Below, one piece after another: positions 23,237 through 35,530 of a stretch of 64,000 bases of DNA. Position 1 is the stretch's first letter. Every line of letters starts with the position of its first letter. The notes beneath the pieces were generated by a model, which saw only the letters and a list, made by a program, of their open reading frames with translations, ran no database searches and had not been told where the DNA came from. Position numbers and translations under genes: made by a program. Origin of the DNA: Patiria miniata (lineage: Eukaryota; Echinodermata; Asteroidea; Valvatida; Asterinidae); assembly GCF_015706575.1 (NCBI RefSeq), contig NW_024037072.1:1183001-1247000 (forward strand), read 5' to 3'.

Positions 23237-23999
23237 TCGACTACCGAGCTTTCCAAGGCCGGCTGGCTGGTTTGAATCTGATGTTCAAGCCAAAAAAAAC
23301 TGTGAATTGAATTGAATGGAATTGACAGCAAAAGTTGAAGATATACGGATTAATTGTTCAATTTGTACAAGATATACATGCGGAAATTTGTCCCCCAAAA
23401 ATCTCACTCAGTTTCAGACAAAGTCAGATAAATTCTACCAAATGCAAATCAAAGAATGAATTTACCAAGAAGCAGGGCAGCAACAGCTAATGCTCGGCGT
23501 CCGTCTTGCCCATGGTGGCTCTCTGTTGCCAAAACAGTCACGACGACTCTGAGCTGAGGCAATCCAAACCTCCCATTATATGGAATTTCAATCAAACTAG
23601 GACCTGTTCATTTGGGTAACTTGAGCCAGCTGAATCAATGGAAAGTTAGATTAATGATTCTCAAATGATCTGATAAAAATTCACAGTTAGTTTATCGAAC
23701 AAAATGAATAACCGATCAGTATCTGCGCCAGCTGTTGCGTCTGAACAATTAAAGCAAGCGTTACCAAGCGTTACGGCCGAACTGTTTTTTTTTGTTACTT
23801 GGTCACAATGTAGGCTATAGCTTTTCAAATCGAATGTATCAACACATATATTGACTTCCTATTTCCAAGAGAGGATATATTCCCTATGTTCCGTCATGAA
23901 AACTACACTTCCAAAGTTACGATTTTTTTCTTATGTAACTAAACTGTGGCAGACGCCGGATGTTTTTTAGTAGAAGCTGCACAAAGTTCTTATAGCGAC

Positions 24000-24600
24000 A
24001 CGGTATGACAGTAACTTACAAAATAGCGTTAAAACAATGCTCTCAAATATTCATAGGTATCTTGGCTTTTTATAAAACCTCTCTAGTACTGAGCAGGCAC
24101 ATACAGGCATACTCTGGGACATAACGAGGTTAGAAATGGTGAAACGACTTCAACATTGACAGAGATCTTCGAGATGGACCATAAGGATTTATCCACTTCC
24201 TCCAAAAAAGAAGATGAGAAACTTATATTTCTTTTAATCCCAACAATTGAGCGTGTTAGAAAATGAAAGTTCAGCAGACTTTTCTGTTTACAGTTATTAG
24301 CTCTATTCGCTTATTCATTATCCAATATCTTACAGACGATCGATTTTTTAAATATTTTTTGATGACACCTGCACAAAGTGCTTATAAACAACACGGTATA
24401 TGATTATTGAAAAAAAAATAGTTGTTAAAAAATGGTCTCCAAAAAATTGATATTTATCTTGGCTTTTTATAAAACCTCTCTAGTACTGAGCTGCATACAC
24501 ATGCAGGCCAACGCTGGCAAATAACGAGGTTTGAAAAGGTGAAATGATTTTCAGTGACATGGATCCTCAAGTCAAGACTTACCGTAAGAATTTATCCATC
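24000..24600. repeat. ~370 bp tandem duplication
   Basis: The stretch with GCACAAAG, ACACGGTAT and CTTGGCTTTTTATAAAACC, ending in ATAACGAGGTT, occurs twice (about 24000-24135 and 24365-24535). A third copy is at ~28300-28510. Confidence 0.75.
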
Positions 24601-26650
24601 CCCTCCAAACAAAAACTTATATTTCCTTTCATCCCAACAATTGACCATGTTAGAAAATGAAAGTTCTCAGTTGTAAGCTCTATTCCCTTATTTATTATCC
24701 ATAAGCTTATACACGGCGATAGATTCTGTCGTAAATTGAAAGCATTAAGGGTCTTGTTTACTTCCTGTGACAGCTGCTTCTCCTGGCCAAACTCACCCCA
24801 TACGAACAACTGAATCGTCACTAATAAATAACCGCATTGGCATGCAATTTGGTTAACTTGACTGATTTTCCTCAATTTCAAATTGTATTATTATAGCCGC
24901 ACTCTGAAAGATCAAATGTCATTTTCCAGATTTCTTGCATTTGTTCATGTTGCTTTAGCAGTGTAAAAGCACGACACCCGTTCATGGTACGGTATACGGG
25001 TAATGGTTCCTGACTAACATTCCCAAGCCTAGACATTGAAAAAATGGGAGATGGGTAAAAGTCAAGTTGGATAGAATACAGTTTGGAGAGTGTAGGTGTA
25101 GCGTGAATATCCGACTCCATGACATGTGGACTCATTGGTAGTATTGCGCATGCTTAAGTACGAGAATAAGCTGTTTTTAGGATCACTTACGGGAGATTGA
25201 CCTGTCACGTGCGAGGGATTAACCAATAATAGGGACAAGGGGTCCGATTTTCATGGGAATCGGATTTGCATATGACACCGGTACAGTGCCTATGTGTAAC
25301 CATGGAGCTATAGCTATAGCTCCATGGTGTAACGCCGCTTGTTTTGTAGCCTAACGAATGTATCTTTTTGTCTCATGTTGATCATCTTACCGGTGTCTTA
25401 TGTTGATTTTTTTTATGTTGATTCTGTTTTCGTATGAGGACGAAACAAAATCCTATAATGTGTATTACGTGTTTTATGCGTTTGCGTTTAACTTTGATAC
25501 TGAACTGCACTGCATGTATCTATGACCATTGAAATCAACAGGGGAGGGGCAGAGCACACCAATGAGTTTAGTTACGAAACGAGCCTGTCCTTTGACTTTC
25601 TCCACTCTATAGATGAGAATTTATTAGAAAGTGCAAGTTGAGAGTTTTCTCTTGTGTTTAGTGGGGGTGGGTATTAGCCCATACTTTTTTGGATGCCCCC
25701 CTAAAAATATGTAGTTACCCATGGGAATCAATGGAAAAATACTTAAAAAATCATTTGAGACCGTTAACCCCCGTGAAAATTGCCCTCAAAGTGTCATTTT
25801 GAAAATATGGTATGGTACCCCGACTCCTTGTGCACAAAGTGTATGTAACTATTTTTTGGCTCCAGACTATTTTCTCCCACACTGGTCTAGCATAGAAATA
25901 AGTTAGTAAAACAGAGGAAATAAAGAAACTTCCCTTATTTTTTTTTAGTAAATCCTTTTGTGTTGCCTCAAGTGTATTTCATGTATGTCATTACAAATTT
26001 TAACCATTGCCAATACAAATTCTTACATTTAAAAAGAAAAAAAATATTAGGTTTAAAACACATTCCCATGCAGCTTTGTATGCGGAATGCAGTTATAGGT
26101 ACCGGTAGGTCTACTTATTTTTGTTTACGTTTCGTTATTATTGATAATAGCACCAGACAAACAAAGAAAAGGTCCATAAAACAAGTTTCAAATTAGGAAG
26201 GCAGTCCTATTCTCAGGGAAAGTGAGTGGAAAAACAGTCACCCAACTATGGACCAAAAAACAACTTTTTCACAATCATGTTGCAAGAAATGGCCAGTAAA
26301 AAGGAACTTAACTTTTCCATTTTTTGTGTTAATGTTTGATTGTTGTTTCTAGTAGGCCACTACATATTTTGAAGGGGGCAGAACATTAAAAAGTGAAATA
26401 AAAATTTACCTACCCCTATGTTTAGTTATATACATGTACACGTCCCATTCTAAATGCTTGCCATGATTGACAGAGAATACATGAACTATTTAAAATTATT
26501 CAAATTAAGGCTTAACCCCCCCCCCCCCCCAAGAAAGCTATTTATTAACTGACAAAGTAAAATCTACATCAAGACATGCAATACTTTTTAATATAATGAG
26601 TGCACTGGTGCAAGTGGAAGGGTTTTGCATCAGATAACATTACACCATCT
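24490..26650. repeat. Left arm of a large inverted duplication
   Basis: Blocks at 24490-25140, 25350-25630 and 26500-26650 match, inverted and in mirrored order, 30400-30985, 30190-30400 and 29260-29500. Markers include AAAGCATTAAGGGTCTTG, GACTTTCTCCACTCTATAG and GTGCACTGGTGCAAG. Minus-strand frames at 24579-25135 lie in this repeat and look non-coding. Confidence 0.8.
25299..25328. repeat. Perfect 30-bp palindrome
   Basis: ACCATGGAGCTATAG is directly followed by its exact reverse complement, with no spacer. Confidence 0.97.
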
Positions 26651-27044
26651 TCTTGCTGACACGTCTACACATGATTATTATTTGACCTGATACGTTTCGG
26701 GGTCCCAATGACATTCTTCTATTTGATTTCAATACGCCCCCCTTCACTCTTAAAACGCAAATGTATCCCAATTTATCCAGCGTTGGATAAAAATGAAAGT
26801 TTGTGCGTGCCGATTCGCGTGACATCGCTGAAACTGTGTGCCCACGGACCACCTGTCTATAATACGTGTTCCGTGGTGTGAGCGAGCAGTGCAGTGGGTG
26901 TTAATACGCATTTTAGATTATCATTATGCGCTATGTCACGCCGGTTGTCAGCTTACTGGTCCGCGGTCGCCGGTCGAAGGGTCTTTCTCAGTGGTCATCA
27001 TGTGGATCATTCGCGACTATTTAGATTTAGATCAATGATAATCT

Positions 27045-27150
27045 TTTTAGAAACTCAAAATCTCAGTGGGGGGGGGGGGGGGGGGGGGACAAGGCTTCAT
27101 GGGGGGGGGGCGGTCAAACCCCCACGCCCCCCCCCGGTGGCTACGCCACT
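27045..27150. repeat. G/C-tract dispersed repeat ending GCTACGCCACTGG
   Basis: Long G runs and C runs flank ACAAGGCTTCATGG, and the end is GTGGCTACGCCACTGGTG. Related ends occur near 29140 (GCGCGCCACTGG) and 54730 (CAGTGGCGTATCC). Probably MITE fragments. Confidence 0.55.
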
Positions 27151-27311
27151 GGTGTTGACATTATAATAGGCCTATGTCCAGTTTCCGGACATGGAGGTCT
27201 TGACACGTTGATCGTCGCTGACGGAAACCTCCAAAGTAATGACTATACATAAATCTTGATTTGACTGGGGCAACTTTCAAAACTTGACGTTGAGGACAAA
27301 GCATCGTGTTA

Positions 27312-27690
27312 GGCCAAAAAAAAAAAGTCTCCGGTTTCTGGTATGGAGCTTGCCCCAAAAGTGGTGCGGCGACGCGGCTTTTTTTTTTTTTTTACCTGTT
27401 TTTTTTTTTTTTTTGGCTTCAAATGTCGGCTGATGACTGCAAATGGTGCCCGACTAAACTTAGTGCAAATATATGGGAGTCCAGAGAGGCCACATAAAGC
27501 TTATTCTCGATCATAGCCCCATCTAAAAACACGTTAAAATTGTGCAGCAGCAGGATTCCAGTCAAACCAGTGAGTTTAGCGGTTTTGAGACATCATCTTG
27601 TGTTGAAAAAAAAAAATTTCATTTTGCCGACGCGCATGGCTACGGCGACGCGCGCGCATACCAGAAACCGGAGACTTTTTTTTTTTGGCC
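27312..27690. mobile_element. PIF/Harbinger-like MITE with TTA target duplication
   Basis: Terminal inverted repeats read GGCC, 11 A, then GTCTCCGGTTTCTGGTAT, and are matched at the far end by ATACCAGAAACCGGAGAC, a T run and GGCC. TTA flanks both sides (27309-27311 and 27691-27693). A 3-bp TWA duplication is characteristic of PIF/Harbinger. There is no transposase, only T-rich filler. Confidence 0.82.
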
Positions 27691-27771
27691 TTATCGTCAA
27701 TATAGATAAATTCAACTATCTTATAGGCCTACAACATAGATCTGCAGTGCTTACCTTGAATATGTATTAAG

Positions 27772-27905
27772 TTGGGCGCGATCATCATCGTGGCGCGATC
27801 GATTGATATAGCTGCACGATATCGCCCGATGGCTGCACGAACGATAGACCACCCAATAGCGCAGCGCGATCGGGTGATCGCGCAGATTGACCGATCGCGC
27901 CCGAC
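27772..27905. mobile_element. 134-bp CpG-rich foldback sequence
   Basis: It begins GTTGGGCGCGATC and ends GATCGCGCCCGAC. The inside is dense in GCGATC / GATCGC, so nearly the whole stretch can fold. It stands out from the AT-rich surroundings. Confidence 0.65.
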
Positions 27906-28249
27906 AGTTTTGTATAGTTTGTTGGGCCTAATGACGGTATCATGCAAACTAGAAACGTACAACCATTTTGAACACACAAGTACCAATTACCAGGCGTTGA
28001 TGAAAATATGAAATGTCTATCTTATTTTTTCAAAACTGGTCGTAACACACACTGTAGGTTTAATCCTTGTTTCTGATGATCATTGTCAACGGCAAGAATA
28101 TATACCATCAATCTTGAAAATAGAAAGGGAAAACAGAAAGGTGTAACTGTTTTTTTCCCCCAGTCTTTGTCAGTAAAATATAATTCCTTGTACAATTATT
28201 GAGTTACAAATGCAGGATAGTATTCATACATGCCATAACCTAGTTACGC

Positions 28250-29250
28250 ATTTTGCTCATTTCACTTATTTGTTGCAGATGACGAACAAATTTATATAAA
28301 AGCTGTACTAAGTGGTTATAAACAACACGGTGTGGAAAAAAAAGACAGTGTAGTGTTCAAAAAATAGTGTTCTCCAAAAACTGATAGGTATCGTGGCTTC
28401 AGTGCCTTAGAGATACTAACATGAATGTTACCAGTGGTATAATAAGGGAGTATCATCATTATGTATTACCACATGCAGGCATACTCTGGGACATAACGAG
28501 GTTAGAAATGGTGAAACGACTTCAACATTGACAGAGATCTTCAAGATTGACAAAAAAGGATTAATCTTTCCCCTAAAAAGAGAAGATTTATATTTCTTTT
28601 AATCCTAACAATTGAGCGTGTCATTCAGCAGACTTTTCTGTTTACAGTTATTAGCTCTATTCGCTTATTTATTATCAAAATACCCTCATAGGCGATCGAT
28701 TCTGTCGTAAATTGAAAGCATTAAGGGTCTTGTTTACTTCCTGTGACAGCTGTATCTCCTGGAAAATTTCACCCCATACGAACAACTAAAACAATTCAAA
28801 ATGCTTGCGTGCAATTTAGTTAGCTTGGCTGATTTTTCTCAATTTCAAATTGTATTGTTGTACCCGCACTGTGAAAGATCAATTGTCATTTTTCCAGATT
28901 TCTTGCATTTGTTCATGTTGCTATAGCATTGGAGAGCGCCGGTAAAATGCCAATGTGTAAAGCAACGAAGAGGTTGTCATTTTTCCCCCTCTTTTTTGTA
29001 TTTTTTTTTTAGTCCCACAATTTGGCCTTAGTGATATGAATGTGGCCTGTTTACGAATAGTATAATTGGGGTGTAAGTGGCACCACCAACGTCAATTTTT
29101 TTTGAGCCCCCCCCCCCAAAAAAAACCACCAAATCCTGGGCGCGCCACTGGTGTAAAGATGCTGATTTTGTTGCCTGTAGATTGAAGCCCAATAAATGTA
29201 TCTTTGTGTCTCAATGATGGTTCTTTAACCGGAGGTTTTTTTAAATTGTT
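28250..29250. repeat. Extra direct copy of the 24-25.4 kb repeat
   Basis: It matches 24340-25000 and part of 25350-25430 in the same orientation, including ACATAACGAGGTTAGAAATG and the block AAAGCATTAAGGGTCTTG. It lies between the arms of the inverted duplication. Confidence 0.7.
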
Positions 29251-29259
29251 TTATGTTGA

Positions 29260-30985
29260 TAATCATGTAAGTCAGGAAGAAGATGGTGTAATGATATCTG
29301 ATGCGAAACTCTTCCCCTTGCACCAGTGCACTCTTTATATTAAAAAGTATTCCATGTCTTGATGTTCATTTCACCTCGTCAATTAATATATTTTGGTACG
29401 CCTTAATTTGAATATAAAGTGGTTCATGTATAAGTTAAACAGCTGTTCCATCGCGCGTGGCAAACATTTAGACTGTACGGTGTGTCGAATAACTAAACAC
29501 AAGAGAAAATTCTCAACTTTCACTTTCTAAGGCCCCTTTGCACAGGGCTGCGACCTTTGTACCACCTATGAGCGACCAAAAAATGGCCAGGACGCTCAAT
29601 GGTCGCCTAAACCCAGAAAATCCTGTTTCTATGTAACTGATCCAGCTATCCTTGTGCCTCCCTTGAACCGCCAAAACTGCAAATTTCGGGTATTTTCATG
29701 TCGAGCTACGAGCGCCCTGTGCGTCCACTGAGCCACTTGCCTGCCTGCCCTGTGCTTCCCCTGTGCAACCTACGGCAACCAACGCCGGATGGAGACACAG
29801 CGGTCGCCACAGTCATCGTTCAGTGCACGCTGTTGGTCGGCCAAAGGAGGCACAAGGGAGGCAGAAGCATATCGCCAAGATTGACGGTAAAATTTGCAAC
29901 AGAACGGATCTATTACGACCATTTGCCGACCATTGTGCATCCATTCTGCAACCACGGCAATGCTTGTTCCTCCCTTCTGTCTCATTTGAGCAACCAACCC
30001 CCTCGGCGACCTTTGTGCGACTGTTTTGAACATGTTCAAAAATGTACGGCGACATGGCGTCCATTCTGTGTACCACCTTTGAACGACCTAGGCAACCATG
30101 CGGCCTCCTTTGAGCCTCCAACGGCGACCTGGCCAGGTTTATGGTGCTCAAGGGAGGCCCAAAGATGGCAGCCCTGTGTAAAGGGGGTCTTTTTCATCTA
30201 TAGAGTGGAGAAAGTCAAAGGACAGGCTCGTTCCGTAACTAAACTCACCAGTGTGCTCCAACCCCTTGAATTTCAATTGGTCTTATAATACATGCCGTCC
30301 TTATACGATAAAAGAATCAACATAAAAGAGTCAACAAAGACACCTGTAAGAGAATCATCATAAGACTAGACACAAAGATACAGGCTACAAAACCAGCAGC
30401 ATTACACGTCGACAATGTACTGACGCTCTAAGAACCATGTTCTATCCAGTTCGATTTTGACCCATCTCCCATTTTACCAACGTCTAGGCTCGGGAATGAG
30501 TTAGGAACCATTAACCCGTATATTGTACAAATCTGGTAAATGACAATTATTGATCTTCAGAGTGCGGCTATTATAATACAATTTGAAGTTGAGAAATATC
30601 AGTCAAGCTTACAAAATTGCATGCCATTGCATTTACTTATTAATGACGATTCAGTTATTCCTTTGGGGTGAAATTTTTCAGGAGAAGCAGCTGTCACAGG
30701 AAGTAAACAAGACCCTTAATGCTTTCAATTTATGACAGAATCGATCGTCGTGTAAAAGCTTATGGATAATAAATAAGGGAATAGAGCTTGAAACTGTGAA
30801 CTTTCATTTTCTAACATGGCCAATTGTTGGCATGAAAGGAAATATTTTATTTTGAGGAGATGGATAACTTCATGGGGTCGATCTTGAGGATCCATGTCAC
30901 TGTTAAAATCGTTTCATCTTTTATAATTTCAAGGTATTTCCCAGTATAGGCTTATGTGTGCATGCAGGTCAGTGCTAAATTGGTT
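29260..30985. repeat. Right arm of the large inverted duplication
   Basis: Inverted relative to 24490-26650, and interrupted by the MITE at 29531-30188. Confidence 0.8.
29531..30188. mobile_element. 658-bp MITE inserted in the right arm
   Basis: The left end GGCCCCTTTGCACAGGGCTG is inverted at the right end (GCAGCCCTGTGTAAAGGGGG). The left arm at ~25605-25630 keeps the uninterrupted site, which shows this is an insertion. The inside repeats GCGACC / GGTCGC motifs. The 196-codon frame at 29698-30288 lies across it and its edge and is not a gene. Confidence 0.8.
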
Positions 30986-30989
30986 TTAC

Positions 30990-32460
30990 AAAATATCCGA
31001 ACCCATGTGGTAATACTCCCTCATAATACCACAGGTAACGCTCACGCATGGATCCTTCACGACTCGCCAAACTCCTGGTTAGACGCGTGATAACGGCCCG
31101 TACTGGTGGGAATACTGCAAATATTTGTCACTGACAAAGACCCCTGCGCGCAGCGGCTTTCAGATTTGCAGGGCTCTGCGGTGAATATTCACGATCCTAC
31201 GTTTTTGGCCTTTATTCTTTAATTCTGATAAGTGATAACTACATGAAACCATGTTATTAAACGCCGAGCACAATATATTTAGCTTTAAAATGAACAATGA
31301 AATGTCGCATTTATTTCATCGGTTCGGGACCACATCTCTCTAAATCGTTTTAATGAAAGCCTAATTAAAAACGAGATTTGGGTAAACGGTGTTCTCCTCG
31401 GAAAAAGTACTACATTCGTATTTATTTCCGGGGCAAATACTTCATCTATGACGACAAAAACTGCACAATGACGTGTGCATGCTATAACCTGACGTATTTA
31501 TTTTTTACAATTTTGGAACAAGTATATCTTACATAAGGAGCGTTTTTGCTTACAGTTTTATGAACATTTCCGTTTCAGATGTCATGCAAAAAACTCCGAC
31601 AAAATGGCACACCCTGGAACATTCGCGTTCAACATGCCCACTGGAATTAATTCCCGTTATCACGCATCCATCCTTGTGTGTAGGATCTGTGATGCAAGAC
31701 CTTATATTGTTGTAGACGTTGATGTATACGTTGATTAATTTCATTTTTGTTTAATGATTATGAAATCCGGAACACCACTGCTTAAAAAAGAAAATTACAT
31801 CTTGAAGATATCTTAATGTACAATTATTATATTGACTGTAATCATTTTAGCAATTTTAAATCGCAAGCATATTTTATCCAGAATTAAAGAGAAATTTAAT
31901 CTTTCAGTTGAGTTGTGTATGCAACACAACGTATGCCTTTAACCAAAAAAATAAATATAATGCAAACACTAATCAAGACTTTTTTTTCATTGTAAAGCTG
32001 AAATAACTGCAATGTTGCAGGGGTGAAATATTGGTAAGAAAAAAAAATTGTTTTACAAGTACATGTAATGCATAATTAACTTTTTTTTTTTTAATGGAGT
32101 TCCCACATAATTATGCTTTACCAAAAAATCAGAAATTCCTTTTTTTTGCCCACCTCTCAAATATTTTCATTGACGATCGCACCCAAAATGAACATTAAAC
32201 GGTTCACGATATGAAGTTTCCGACTGACCTTATTTTGTGCAAATGTCCATTTTTCCAAAATGTATGAGAACTACCTACGTGAACAACTTTTTTGGAGGAG
32301 AAAAGTCCATTTTTTTACAACTTAATGCTTCAGGTGAGGGGCTTTCTGATCAAATTGTGAACCCTAATTTGTTGGTAACTGAGAAATAAGTTTGTTCTGA
32401 GACTTATTTGTTCCTGTACTGATACAACAAAGTATCACCAAAGCTAAAAATAGTGTCCTT
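30990..32460. other. No gene seen
   Basis: AT-rich, with several T and A runs. A 64-codon minus frame at 31550-31744 has no supporting signal. Confidence 0.4.
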
Positions 32461-32464
32461 TTAA

Positions 32465-32932
32465 CCCTAAAGGGGCCGGGTTATTTTGACCATCTCTCAG
32501 CCGGGGGGGGGGGGGGGGGGCGGATTACGCCCCCCCCTAAGATCTCGGCCATCGAGTGACGAACAATTTTGAAACTCGGCACATGCATAGAGCAACTCTT
32601 CATAAACATACCATACCCAAGAAATTTCATGACTATAGGTCAAAAGGTTTTGGAATTATGGCCAATTAATTATTCATATGTACGGATGGCAATTCTGCTC
32701 TGTGTACACGACGTATATGCGAAAATTCAGTTTTCACGGCGCGTAGCGCTGGAAAATTTTTCGCTACGCGGCAACCCGTGGTCCGATTTTTATGTTTTTG
32801 GTATCAAAAGATGCGCAAAGCTCGAGGCTAAAAAGTCATAACAGCTCGGGTCGCGAATTTTTTTTTTAGAGGCTATCACGGAAAATGTTGAGGGGGGAGG
32901 GGGGCGGATTCCGCCCCCCGGCCCCTTTAGGG
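32465..32932. mobile_element. piggyBac-like MITE with TTAA target duplication (full copy)
   Basis: The ends CCCTAAAGGGGCCGGG and CCGGCCCCTTTAGGG are inverted, each directly flanked by TTAA (32461-32464, 32933-32936). piggyBac elements use TTAA and their ends start with CCC. The inside holds CGGCCATCGAGTGACGAA and GGCAACCCGTGG. The open frame at 32569-32841 is not a transposase. Confidence 0.82.
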
Positions 32933-32936
32933 TTAA

Positions 32937-33865
32937 AACTCCGAAATTTCTAGAAACTATTAACACGAAGTATAAGGCCTATGTATGCAGAGGTATATGT
33001 TGATGTGGATGCAGTTTTTGTTTTCACTTTTTTATCCTTGCCATGGAGTTCGACAATATAATTTTCGAAGTATATAATAATGTATGTATAACTGGTGTAT
33101 AATTAAGGTGCATTTTATGCTCTTGTAGTATTGTTTGAACACATAAAATCAGTATTGTTTTCAAATAAACCATCGATGCTCAAGTGAATTAAATAAAGTC
33201 TTCTTTAGTAGATTATGTGTTATACCATTGGTCACGACGTTACAGCGTTTTTTTCTCATCCTGTACACCTTTACAACAACTTTTTCGATTTGATTAATTA
33301 TTCACATTAAAAAAGAGTCTACAACAACGAACGGAGTCCACCGAAGTTACCGTCGTTCAATCGATTTGAATTAAAATACAAGTACTTTGTACGGTAACCA
33401 ATGTATGCTAAGCATTTGGTTTATTTGAACGCGTCCTTGTGGTTCTATACGACTGATTTTGATTACGATTTGTGAATCTTCACTGATCTAATACTAGTTA
33501 TTTTGCCGTGGGTGGTTTTAAACGGTTGATAAAACACCAACTAGTTTTAAATACTACTTTCCGGTGTCACATGAATTTGGACTACCTCAAATCTGGTTCA
33601 ATTTACCCTTTTATTGGTCGAACGTTCTCAAGCTCCACTTAGGCATGCGCAATACTACCAATGAGTCTGTATGCCATCGAGTTGTAAATTCACGCTACAC
33701 CGGCACCGCCGCATTCTGCGCTACTTCGCGCAATATGCGCCACGCTCGCCAATCTCCACATCAGGACATTTTTAGAACCACTTGCGAGGGGTACAAACAT
33801 TAAACATAGCTAAAGGGGTGTTTTACAAAACATACGAAGTAAAACTGTTCAACAAAATCGTTGGA
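32937..33865. other. No gene seen
   Basis: Only short frames. The one at 33564-33803 has no recognisable domain. Confidence 0.4.
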
Positions 33866-33870
33866 AATTT

Positions 33871-33903
33871 ATGAATATTGACATGTTTTGTGTCAATATT
33901 CAT
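33871..33903. repeat. Perfect 13-bp hairpin at the start of the retrotransposon remnant
   Basis: The arm ATGAATATTGACA and its exact complement TGTCAATATTCAT enclose a 7-base loop. It may mark the truncated 5' end of the element that follows. Confidence 0.85.
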
Positions 33904-33904
33904 A

Positions 33905-35530
33905 TACAACCACATATTGACATGATGACATCTGGCATTACTTCCGATCATACAATCATCCCTCCTCCTGATGTTAATCATAAGGATCATCTTGGGATTG
34001 CAAACAAAATCAATGACTGTTTTACTTCAGTTGCGAAGGATCTTGATCCTCTGGATTTGACATCACTACCTGCATATTTGCCATCCCCTGATCCATGTCC
34101 TTCAGTTCAGGTATGGGAGGTTTACAGAGAGCTTAAGAAAACTAGATGTAGGAAAGCAGGTGGGCCAGATGGAATCCCAGCACCGATAATCAGTGAATTT
34201 GCATATGAATGGAGTAAACCCCTCGCCAACATCCTTAATTCATCTTACCAAGAATGTGTGGTTCCAAATCAGTGGAAAAAAGCAATTATTATTCCGTTGC
34301 CGAAGAGTTCTCCCCCAACTTGGAACAAACTCCGTCCGGTGTCTCTAACCGATCATTTTGCCAAACTAGCCGAGCATTTTGTTGTTCAATGGATTACCTC
34401 AGATATCCACATGAATTTGGATCCCAACCAATTTGGTAATATGAAAGGAGCGTCAACAGCTCATTACCTTATCAAGCTGGTTGACAATTTGTGTTCGCAT
34501 TCTGAATCTTCAAAAAGTTACAGCACAATAGTGATAACACTGAGAGTTTAGTAAGGCTTTTGATCTAGTTGACCACAATCGTCTTGTTAAGGATTTACTC
34601 CATTTGGGCACACGCTCATCTGTTATCCCCTCGATATGCAGTTTTTTGACTGATCGTTCCCAGTGCGTCAGGTACAAAAACTCGTTATCTGAATTCAATG
34701 TTTTGAATGGTGGTCTTCCACAGTGGACTAAATTTGGTCCCTTGGGTTTTCTTTCCAAATTTAGTGATGCAGTGAGTTCTCGGGCTCTTACTAACAGCAA
34801 GATTCTGAGTCTGAAATATGTAGATGATATGACCATTGTTGAAAATAGTACAAACAATGAACCGAGAGTTATCCAGTCTGTCTTAGTTGAATTTAGTGAA
34901 TGGGCTGTGCAAAACAATATGAAGATCAATCCTGATATATGTGCTAATATGAATGTGTGTTTCATAAAAAAAATACCTCCGTTTTCACCCATTCAGATTT
35001 CGGATACTGACCTTCAGAGAGTAGATTGTGTGAAAATTCTTGGCGTTTTGGTTAGTTCAGACCTCAAATGGGACAAGCATATCGATCACATCTTTCATAA
35101 GACTAGCAGCAACATTTTTATGCTCAAATTGTTGAAGAAATTTAACTTATCACGTTCAGACTTGTTAACAATATACAAAGGCTACATTCGTCCACTCACT
35201 AAATATGCTACACAGGTTTGGAATGCAGGGTTAACTAAAGTTCATGTTGATAAACTGGAGAGCATCCAAAAACGTGCCCTCAAAATTATACTGGGATTTG
35301 ATTATGTTGATTATGAGCATGCCCTAATAAAATGCAATTTAGCTTCTCTTCAAAACTGTAGAAAGGATCTATGTCTTGACTTTGCTAACAAACTGAAAAA
35401 CTCTAGCTTATTTCAGGACTGGTTACCTCAGCCGAGAAGTAGTCATGTGCAATATCAGCTTAGAAACAGTCACAACTTATCCAAAATGATGTGCAAGACT
35501 AAACGATACCAGAATAGCCCCATCCCATAG
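33905..35530 (+). pseudogene. Reverse transcriptase pseudogene (non-LTR)
   Basis: The first block (to 34551) has AGGPDGIPAPIISEFA, LRPVSLTDHFAKLAEHFV and DPNQFGNMKG, the expected fingers/palm order. The second block, in another frame, continues KAFDLVDHNRL, then LNGGLPQWT, then the catalytic KYVDD near 34820, and the thumb through TKYATQVWNAGL. The frame breaks at about 34540-34552, inside the motif-A aspartate region, and the conserved Gly of PQGT is Trp. Both indicate an inactive copy. The Met at 33871 lies in a hairpin and is unlikely to be a real start. Confidence 0.88.

Noticed and set aside
29698..30288. 196-codon plus-strand open frame, with further open frames on both strands
   Set aside because: It lies across a MITE with inverted ends and its edge; its openness reflects GC-rich repeat composition, and the other arm of the inverted duplication lacks it.
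32569..32841. 90-codon open frame as a piggyBac transposase remnant
   Set aside because: It lies inside a 468-bp MITE, has no DDD-transposase motif, and is not open in the second copy's alignment.
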